A stretch of 46,132 nt of DNA from a virus, in IMG/VR virus record IMGVR_UViG_3300046780_000058, positions 1-46,132 of that record; one strand, written 5' to 3'. Both the position numbers and the translations under genes were made by a program. How positions within the stretch are numbered: the stretch's first letter is position 1; the number at the start of each line of letters is the position of its first letter. Shown here piece after piece: positions 41,091 to 46,132 of the stretch. Below the pieces are notes generated by a model. The model was not told the origin of the DNA, ran no database searches, and saw only the letters and a list, made by a program, of their open reading frames with translations.

Positions 41091-42764
41091 CTATCTCCTA
41101 TGAAAACGTGATACCATTTTGTGTTCAGTTCCTGCTTCGATAGTTCTCATATTCCTATAGTATGCAGTCCAGTCCTGAGTGTTATTCAATTGCTGTATAA
41201 TCAGAGCCTCGCGCTGAACACGCTTAAATTCTTCTGAGGCTTCCTCGTAGTATCGTTCTGCTGTATCACAAGCATAGCGAATATCATCATATGGGTCATC
41301 CCCTTCAAATTCTGCCACATCTTCTGATGGCTTATTATTTCTAGGCTTATCGTAATTGCAAGCCTTAATAGATTGAATCATCTCAGGACAACAATCTGGA
41401 TGACCTTCAACTGGAGTTTCGAGACATTCCTTACAGCAGAATATCTGTAATCTCGGTATATCAGTTTCTTCTTCAGGTGGGTCAAACATCCTGAGATAAG
41501 ATTTATATTCTTCCATTCCTTTATTGCGCATCAACCAGAGAGCGCGTTCTTCGGAATAGGATGGCATTTCAGAATCAGGAATTACAGGCTTAGCCTTCCA
41601 TCGTAAGTATTCATGTAATAACATCTTCCCTGCTACACGCGAACCGGGAGTATTATTACTTAACTCTACTGACCGGCCTAAAGCAGTCTCAATCTGTTGT
41701 TGAATTGTATGTTCCTGTCCGCGGTCTTGACCAGCAGACTTACATACTTTAATAATCTTAGGATTCTCGTGAGTTACACTGTCTTTAATTATCGGTGCCC
41801 ATTCCTCAATCTTTGTTTTAAGGAAAGACATTTCACGATATAGATAAAGACGTTTAGTTGGTGATACTGCATAGAACCCTACGTAGGTCATTGCAGCGAA
41901 ACCCCAGTCTATAATATAAAATCTAGGCCACCAGTTTGGAATTGCAAAAGGCTCAATACAATGTAGGGCGTTATCTGGTTCATCAGGATAATGTTTATCC
42001 CGGAACTCATCGAAAACCTGCCCTAAGTATGCAGACCAATCTCCAAACTTCTTCGCCTTACGCTCTGCTTCGACTGTAATACCATCGAGCGACTGTGCGT
42101 AAGTAGGGTCAATATGTTCTTTGTTATCGTCTAGTGTTGCGTGAATGTAAATTCGTTGATTACCACCACGCCCAACGATAATCTTTCCACCCGCCGGATA
42201 TGGGTCCACAAATCTATTTTTAACGAACTTGTGACCAATACCACCCGGCATCCCTGCACTTCTAGTGATTGATGGTAATCCACTGTCTCTCGGCGCACGA
42301 TTACGCTGAAAGGTGATGTATATGTAGATGTATTCTGTAGCATTGGTTAATTCATCAGGAGTGAATAGAGATATTTCCATTGAGTCGAAATTATGAACAT
42401 CTTTCTCCTCCTCGCAATGGGATAGAAAAATCTGCGCACCTGCATTTCTTGCACCACTTCCGAATTGGTCCTCACGCGGAAACGTCCAGACCATGTCAGT
42501 TGCATTAAACGTGGCTCCGAATCTCGGATAAATCTCACGGCTACGCCCAACAATTTCCTTCTTCAAGTCAGGATATGTCCGTCGTAAGAATACCTGCTTG
42601 AATCGCGGATTTTCATGTAGTCTATGAACTATTCCATATAACAGTAATACGTCTGACTTGCCGGAACCTGCACCTCCCCCATAGAATCCCTCCTTGACAC
42701 TGAAGGGAATTGCAAGAAACTCTGCTTGCTTTCTATTGGGTTTCCAGGAGTTCCGTAGACTCAT
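41091..42764 (-). CDS. terL: Terminase large subunit
   Basis: 557 residues. ATPase: Walker A GGAGSGKS (30-37) and Walker B with ISLFTPDE (131-138). Nuclease domain: D286 (FYIIDWG) and D494 region (YDDIRYACDTAERYY) give the RNase-H-type metal sites. It packages phage DNA through the portal. Between core and C-terminus, C443, C444, C447, C458 and C459 form a Cys cluster resembling a zinc finger, an unusual insertion. Confidence 0.92.
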   Translation of the reverse strand: MSLRNSWKPNRKQAEFLAIPFSVKEGFYGGGAGSGKSDVLLLYGIVHRLHENPRFKQVFLRRTYPDLKKEIVGRSREIYPRFGATFNATDMVWTFPREDQFGSGARNAGAQIFLSHCEEEKDVHNFDSMEISLFTPDELTNATEYIYIYITFQRNRAPRDSGLPSITRSAGMPGGIGHKFVKNRFVDPYPAGGKIIVGRGGNQRIYIHATLDDNKEHIDPTYAQSLDGITVEAERKAKKFGDWSAYLGQVFDEFRDKHYPDEPDNALHCIEPFAIPNWWPRFYIIDWGFAAMTYVGFYAVSPTKRLYLYREMSFLKTKIEEWAPIIKDSVTHENPKIIKVCKSAGQDRGQEHTIQQQIETALGRSVELSNNTPGSRVAGKMLLHEYLRWKAKPVIPDSEMPSYSEERALWLMRNKGMEEYKSYLRMFDPPEEETDIPRLQIFCCKECLETPVEGHPDCCPEMIQSIKACNYDKPRNNKPSEDVAEFEGDDPYDDIRYACDTAERYYEEASEEFKRVQREALIIQQLNNTQDWTAYYRNMRTIEAGTEHKMVSRFHRR

Positions 42765-43018
42765 TACAACGCTTTAAGAATAATATTACCCGGTGAATTA
42801 GATGTGCATTTCAGGAATCCACCTGCTAAAGTGGCCTGACCAGCAGTTAAAGTAACAGCAACACTAGCAGTGAAAGCTAATGTAGTAGATTGAAAGAAAG
42901 TGGGTGAAGTTCCATCACAGAATATAATGCAAGCCCTAGCAGGCAATGCATAAATATCATCCTTTGTGATAGCTACTAACTGACCGATTGGTAATAGCGA
43001 GAGAGCAGGTATAGCCAT
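42764..43018 (-). CDS. Small hypothetical protein, 84 aa
   Basis: Beta-rich with hydrophobic stretches (ALPARACIIFCDGTSPTFFQ, AFTASVAVTLTAGQATLAGGFL). Overlaps both neighbours by one base. It could be a virion surface or decoration protein. The two hydrophobic stretches could be misread as membrane segments but contain many small polar residues. Confidence 0.65.
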   Translation of the reverse strand: MAIPALSLLPIGQLVAITKDDIYALPARACIIFCDGTSPTFFQSTTLAFTASVAVTLTAGQATLAGGFLKCTSNSPGNIILKAL

Positions 43019-43260
43019 TATGTTCTCTTTTCCGTTCTCCTATCAGTTCGTTCCTCTATCACTGCTGTCAAACGCTTAAATTCACCTGATAATTCAGTGA
43101 GTTTATCAGATATTTCATGCATGTCATCTCGAAGATTCTCACGCCATTTTTCTAATTCTTCCACACGCGCACTGAGATGACCTGAACGATATGTAACATT
43201 AGCAATGAGTGTAGCAATAGTTAGGAGGATGCCCATTATAGCGAATGACGCCGGACTCAT
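43018..43260 (-). CDS. Single-TM plus coiled-coil protein, holin/spanin-like candidate
   Basis: 80 residues. An N-terminal hydrophobic helix (SFAIMGILLTIATLIANV) is followed by a charged coiled coil (VEELEKWRENLRDDMHEISDKLTEL, seen as a region near 32-57) and a very basic tail. This is the layout of i-spanins and XhlA-type proteins. It is the only lysis candidate in the minus arm; unproven. Confidence 0.65.
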   Translation of the reverse strand: MSPASFAIMGILLTIATLIANVTYRSGHLSARVEELEKWRENLRDDMHEISDKLTELSGEFKRLTAVIEERTDRRTEKRT

Positions 43261-43838
43261 TCTTTTGCGTGTATGACCTCATATGAACGTTCATCTCTAA
43301 ATTGTGGTGCATACACAACGAATTGAGGAACTGGTGCTTTGTCTCTACCATTGTCCAGAACTTCCGGTTCAAGAGTTTTAATAACAGCAGACATATCTTT
43401 AGCGATGCCAGCTAAATCACGCGCTTTGGCTTCGCCTAATTTCTCAGGAGTAAGATGTTCAAGAGCGCCCATTAATCTATTCATCGCACGCTTCTGCACG
43501 CGAATACGTGACTTAGCAATGATAGATGTATTTGGTGTCTTATCGTAGGAAGCAGTGGAAGTGGAACCGTGAGTGTATGCAGATACTGCGGAGGGAGATA
43601 TGCCAAACTGTCTACCTAATTCAAGAGCATCACTTCGCCCATTTTCAAAGGCTGTAGCTCCTATCATTTGGCGTAATGAATCCGGAACATTGATATCACC
43701 TTCCTTACGACCAGGAACAGGCATATCAACTATCTCAGCTTCAATAGTAGGTTGAGATGGTGTGTTGGCGACAGGTTTAGGTTTAGAGTTATTCAACTCT
43801 TTATCAAACTCGTCAGGAGAAACTATACCCATCGCCAT
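43257..43838 (-). CDS. Probable terminase small subunit
   Basis: 193 residues, just upstream of the large terminase gene block. ALELGRQFGISPSAVSAYTHG (about residues 71-91) is a helix-turn-helix typical of small terminases, with further helices behind it (RVQKRAMNRLMGALEHLTPEKL). AAAGAGAT ribosome site. Role: recognises the packaging site and hands it to the large subunit. Inferred from HTH and position. Confidence 0.65.
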   Translation of the reverse strand: MAMGIVSPDEFDKELNNSKPKPVANTPSQPTIEAEIVDMPVPGRKEGDINVPDSLRQMIGATAFENGRSDALELGRQFGISPSAVSAYTHGSTSTASYDKTPNTSIIAKSRIRVQKRAMNRLMGALEHLTPEKLGEAKARDLAGIAKDMSAVIKTLEPEVLDNGRDKAPVPQFVVYAPQFRDERSYEVIHAKE

Positions 43839-43862
43839 ATGATATCTCTTTGTTTATGAGAG

Positions 43863-44222
43863 TTAGAATTTGACTTCTTTGATGGAACCATATGTGCCAA
43901 GAAGAATCTTGGTAATGGCATCCATCGACTTTGCATGTTGCTGATTGTCCATGCTAGTGTGCTTGAGCACATAATCAATCATATCGAACTGTAACTTAGT
44001 GGGCACCACCACGCGCAATGGAACCACTTCATCAAATTTCGATACAACTTTAGCTGCTTCAACGATAGCAGCCTTCAGAAATTCAGCAGGAGTCTTAGCA
44101 GATTCGGTAGATACAGTAGAGTCAGGAAGTTTAGCAGTATCGTCGCTAGTATTAGCATCAAATACGTTAGGAGATTCACTAGAAACATTAGATAATTCAG
44201 GTGAATTAGAAGTTTCAGGCAT
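43863..44222 (-). CDS. First gene of the minus arm, 119-aa hypothetical
   Basis: Disordered Ser/Asn/Asp-rich N-terminus (about 1-40) and a helical C-terminal half (EFLKAAIVEAAKVVSKF, DMIDYVLKHTSMDNQQHAKS). AGGGAG lies nine bases before ATG. Transcribed from the promoter at 44280-44308. Not recognised; as the first gene of the late arm it may be a regulator. Confidence 0.7.
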   Translation of the reverse strand: MPETSNSPELSNVSSESPNVFDANTSDDTAKLPDSTVSTESAKTPAEFLKAAIVEAAKVVSKFDEVVPLRVVVPTKLQFDMIDYVLKHTSMDNQQHAKSMDAITKILLGTYGSIKEVKF

Positions 44223-44279
44223 ACATACAGACTCCCTATAATATTAATGGAAGTTCAGTCGATGGTTTCGGACATCAGG

Positions 44280-44308
44280 ACTATACCATGAGAGTGACTG
44301 AAATGCAA
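44280..44308 (-). promoter_or_regulatory. Sigma-70 promoter of the minus (virion) arm
   Basis: On the minus strand, TTGCAT (44308-44303), a 17-bp spacer and TATAGT (44285-44280) give a near-consensus sigma-70 promoter reading toward the first virion gene at 44222. The leader would be about 50 bases long. AT-rich upstream DNA (44310-44400) could be an UP element. Confidence 0.7.
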
Positions 44309-44410
44309 ATCTTCTTTTTATATATACTATCGTATGTAACTAGAATATGGGACCCTTTTATTAAAAAATTGAAACAGTTATTTTTTGTAAACAGTTATTC
44401 ATAGCCAATC

Positions 44411-44535
44411 TCGCGCATTTGTGTGCAATTATGTAACTAACTGTGCAGGGGTGTGCAGCAGTGTGATGTGCATTGCCGAGCACTGGCGTGCAATCCTGTG
44501 AATGTCCTGCACTAATCTGCACACAATGTCAATCG
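44411..44535. promoter_or_regulatory. 10-bp-phased array of GTGCA-like pentamers between the divergent promoters
   Basis: GTGCA or its inverse TGCAC occurs at 44423, 44443, 44453, 44468, 44488, 44508 and 44518, with one-mismatch forms at 44413 (GCGCA), 44478 (GAGCA) and 44498 (GTGAA). Their centres fall on a 10-bp grid with one half-turn shift between 44455 and 44470. One site per helical turn places them on one DNA face, as for a filament-forming or cooperative regulator. It lies between the two arm promoters, so it may switch between the arms. Confidence 0.7.
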
Positions 44536-44567
44536 TCGGTCCAGTATTTCATATGACGCAAATTGTT

Positions 44568-44591
44568 GTCACTAGTGACGATAGTTGTCAC
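44568..44591. promoter_or_regulatory. Palindrome and direct repeat, probable operator
   Basis: GTCACTAGTGAC (44568-44579) is a perfect 12-bp palindrome. GTTGTCAC occurs at 44565-44572 and again at 44584-44591, 19 bp apart. They sit about 140 bp upstream of the plus-arm promoter, inside the control region. Operator-like; the binding protein is unknown. Confidence 0.55.
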
Positions 44592-44728
44592 CCTGAGCGG
44601 GCAGGACTGCACATCGATGCACGCCATTTCATTCCGAAAGTGCCCTGAGACAGTGGCACGGGGTATGTATTAGTATATGGTATCGGATGCGGCGCGACGG
44701 ACAAAACGCCGGGCAGACAAGAAAGGGG

Positions 44729-44757
44729 TTGACACCAGAAACGAAATCGAGTAGAAT
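44729..44757 (+). promoter_or_regulatory. Sigma-70 promoter of the leader genes of the plus arm
   Basis: TTGACA (44729-44734), a 17-bp spacer and TAGAAT (44752-44757) form a strong sigma-70 promoter. It drives 44810-45166 and 45228-45416, and possibly reads through toward the origin region. Near-consensus sequence points to immediate-early transcription by host RNA polymerase. Confidence 0.85.
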
Positions 44758-44809
44758 CATCTTGTAAGTCGGATTTGGGCAATGAAGCCCGGAGAGAAAC
44801 GAAACCAGT

Positions 44810-45166
44810 ATGAAAACCCTAGTCGGAAAGTTCACGTTCGCAATTCCGGAAAACCATCCGGAGGCTGGCAAGAAAATTGAAAAGGCTTTCGAGTATCAGG
44901 AAACTGAGAATGATGCCGAAGCCAATCAGGTTCTGGTTGACAAGAAATTGTCACTTCAGGATTTGGTAAACGATAAGCTCAAGGCTAACGCCCGGAGTAA
45001 TTCGTATCAGGCGGCACTTCTGCCGTATCGTCCTTCGGAATTGTCGGCTGATGAAATCAAGGAACGCATGGTGCGCGATTTCATTCGACTCGGGATTCCG
45101 GAAGAAATGGCACGCAAGCAAGTGGATGCCATGTTGGCCGCTAACGCGGAACCCGTCACTGAGTAG
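44810..45166 (+). CDS. First leader gene of the plus arm, 118 aa
   Basis: Follows the promoter with a GGAG-containing leader. Beta-like N-terminus (LVGKFTFAIPENHPEAG), charged middle and a helical C-terminus (ADEIKERMVRDFIRLGIPEEMARKQVDAML, seen near 79-110). No family recognised. It is followed by a perfect terminator hairpin, so its mRNA is probably abundant and separate, typical for an immediate-early protein. Confidence 0.75.
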   Translation: MKTLVGKFTFAIPENHPEAGKKIEKAFEYQETENDAEANQVLVDKKLSLQDLVNDKLKANARSNSYQAALLPYRPSELSADEIKERMVRDFIRLGIPEEMARKQVDAMLAANAEPVTE

Positions 45167-45179
45167 TTCCGACTAACAC

Positions 45180-45213
45180 GGCGCCGGATGCTAACATAGG
45201 TCCGGCGCCTTTT
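45180..45213 (+). terminator. Strong intrinsic terminator
   Basis: GGCGCCGGA (45180-45188) pairs perfectly with TCCGGCGCC (45201-45209) around a 12-nt loop and is followed by TTTT. It lies 14 bases after the stop of the leader gene and 14 bases before the next gene, so the latter may depend on read-through or antitermination. Confidence 0.85.
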
Positions 45214-45227
45214 CTAAGGCTACAATT

Positions 45228-45416
45228 ATGAAATTGCATAATGCTGTGAATACTGACGAATTACGTCTGGCAATGGAATGGTATCGGAAACTTTCGCCCG
45301 ATTATCGTGTCGCACTTGCGAAAGCGATGCGCAGTGTTGATGCCTGCAATGTTGACGGAACGCGGGTTCTTATCGCCACTTTCAGAATGGTAATGAGACA
45401 GGTAGTCAGCAGGTAA
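45228..45416 (+). CDS. Small leader protein, 62 aa
   Basis: Begins 14 bases downstream of the terminator. MKLHNAVNTDELRLAMEWYR, then a helical YRVALAKAMRSVDACNV and a basic end. Poor ribosome site; no family motif. It would be made only if transcription passes the terminator. Moderately sure that it is a gene. Confidence 0.6.
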   Translation: MKLHNAVNTDELRLAMEWYRKLSPDYRVALAKAMRSVDACNVDGTRVLIATFRMVMRQVVSR

Positions 45417-45421
45417 GGCCG

Positions 45422-45437
45422 CCGGGAGAAATCCCGG
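45422..45437 (+). terminator. Hairpin terminator candidate with GAAA loop
   Basis: CCGGGA (45422-45427) and TCCCGG (45432-45437) enclose a GAAA tetraloop, followed by TTTGTGT. A stable GNRA-capped hairpin with only a weak T run. It lies just after the second leader gene and may end the leader transcript or stabilise its 3' end. Confidence 0.55.
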
Positions 45438-45527
45438 TTTGTGTAATTCCCGCCAGTTGCTCACCAGACTTTCGCTATATCTTCGCTTCCTCATATCCTC
45501 ACCGCGGTTTTGGCAGTGCCAAAAGTA

Positions 45528-45544
45528 TTTTTGCTCACCATACT
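45528..45544. promoter_or_regulatory. Perfect palindromic operator candidate TTTTGGCA-G-TGCCAAAA
   Basis: Eight-base arms (45528-45535 and 45537-45544) around a single central G make a 17-bp perfect palindrome. The loop is too small for an RNA hairpin, so a dimeric repressor site is more likely. It lies in the 1.1-kb non-coding region between the leader genes and the symmetric element. Nothing else I can name is in 45438-45761. Confidence 0.5.
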
Positions 45545-45761
45545 TTCTACGATATTATCTTCCAATAATATAATAACCAGCTCTAGCATTGCGAGCCGCT
45601 AGGATGCCCTAGAACGCGATATCTCCGAGCCTAAGCGACTCCACTACTCCCCTCGTTTTAACTCCCTCTGTAGGTCAATTGTGTGGATTCTAGGCATATT
45701 CTGGGAGTGTTTCGCGCGACCGCGAACTGATATGGCTCACCAGACCATAATATTATAGTAT

Positions 45762-45775
45762 ATACGATATCGTAT
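45762..45775. repeat. 14-bp perfect palindrome ATACGATATCGTAT
   Basis: Perfect palindrome next to AT-rich DNA (45746-45760, TAATATTATAG-like). The half-site TATCGTAT is also found at 44329-44336 in the control region. CACCAGAC followed closely by AATATTATA occurs at 45738-45757 and at 266-282, once on each side of the iterons. Probably a further regulatory or origin site. Confidence 0.5.
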
Positions 45776-45863
45776 CTATTCATTCATTACATTGTGATTT
45801 TAATAAGAGCTATTCTAGTTCTAAAAATGACTCAGATTCACTTTTGGAATGTAGATTTCGGTG

Positions 45864-45914
45864 TTTCCTAGTCGTTTCCATGTTCTTTCCGATACGTTTC
45901 CTATGCCTTTCCTA
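45864..45914 (-). repeat. Five iterons at 11-bp spacing, left set (inverted)
   Basis: TTTCCTA occurs at 45864, 45897 and 45908 with variants TTTCCAT at 45875 and TTTCCGA at 45886: five units in exact 11-bp steps. They are the inverse of the TAGGAAA set at 208-258 and lie at mirror positions about the poly-T axis. The variants are not always at mirrored positions, so the units are related but not maintained as one exact palindrome. Confidence 0.85.
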
Positions 45915-45988
45915 CCTCCGATATTCCCCTAACCCGTTGATTTAGAAGCACTTAGCTTAGACCCCCCCTCTCTCCCCTACCTCGACCC
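45864..45988. other. Left arm of the ~380-bp dyad
   Basis: Contains the left iterons, CTTAG (45951-45955) and CCTCTCTC (45967-45974), each mirrored by an element at 167-171 and 148-155. The arm is joined to the axis only when the contig ends are closed, which is why the symmetry is not obvious in the linear window. Confidence 0.7.
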
Positions 45989-46132
45989 ACCAGTATTTCG
46001 TGTCCGCTGGCGTGGACAGTATTGAGAGTAGTGTTCTTTTATTTTTTTTTTTTTTTTTTTTACTATATAATATTATCCCCCTACACCATATGTCCTAATA
46101 AGGGGACAGGATATACTGGTATATAGCGAGCC
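45989..46132. repeat. Terminal direct repeat, right copy
   Basis: Repeats bases 1-145 with one T fewer in the poly-T run (T20). Everything in it is described for the left copy. A homopolymer difference of one base is within sequencing or polymerase slippage, so the two copies may be one physical locus. Confidence 0.97.

Noticed and set aside
44528-44533. TTGACA on the minus strand as a -35 box
   Set aside because: No -10 hexamer at the right distance; the TTGCAT/TATAGT pair at 44280-44308 is better placed.

Overview
The window looks like an essentially complete genome of a lytic, probably short-tailed (podovirus-like) tailed bacteriophage. The last 144 bases repeat the first 145, differing only in the length of a poly-T run (T20 against T21), so the contig closes into a circle of about 45,988 bp or carries a short direct terminal repeat. 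I see no integrase, no phage RNA polymerase, no CRISPR array and no insertion sequence. The promoters are of bacterial sigma-70 type and ribosome sites are AGGAG-like, so the host is a bacterium using standard sigma-70 signals; its identity cannot be read from the sequence.

Layout. Two transcription arms diverge from a gene-free control region (about 44223-44809) and converge at 17847/17848, where the two stop codons abut. The plus arm runs from 44810 across the contig junction to 17847. It holds two small leader genes, a 1.1-kb non-coding region with a large symmetric element (probable replication origin or terminus), then the replication/recombination and takeover genes: a SprT-protease/SNF2-helicase fusion, a Cas4/RecB-type iron-sulfur nuclease, a Sak4-like RecA-fold ATPase with a probable ssDNA-binding partner, a UDG-like/exonuclease/family-A DNA polymerase fusion, a DUF3987-type helicase-like ATPase, two cold-shock-like proteins, a KGG protein, a tRNA-Leu(UAA) and many very small, often zinc-ribbon, proteins joined by TAATG/ATGA overlaps. 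The intergenic gaps longer than about 50 bp in this arm hold stem-loop structures or the tRNA.

The minus arm (44222 down to 17848) is the virion module: probable small terminase, large terminase, a 1281-residue protein with an ART-like N-terminus and a kinase-like C-terminus, portal, scaffold-like protein, major capsid protein, small beta-rich head proteins, connector-like proteins, a tail hub-like protein, a set of fibre/spike proteins (IPT/TIG, collagen-like, parallel beta-helix) and a group of alanine/glutamine-rich probable ejection proteins.

Most unusual points: (1) a roughly 380-bp imperfect dyad whose axis lies in the poly-T run at position 67, with two inverted sets of five iterons at exact 11-bp spacing, mirror-placed 18-nt hairpins and further mirror-placed blocks; (2) a 10-bp-phased array of GTGCA-like pentamers in the divergent control region; (3) the ART/repeat/kinase polyvalent-type protein beside the portal; (4) several fused enzymes (SprT-SNF2, zinc-finger insertion in a Cas4-like nuclease, UDG-like domain on PolA); (5) structured RNAs between the early genes. 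No lysis gene is confidently recognised. Function calls rest on motifs read by eye; no database search was possible.
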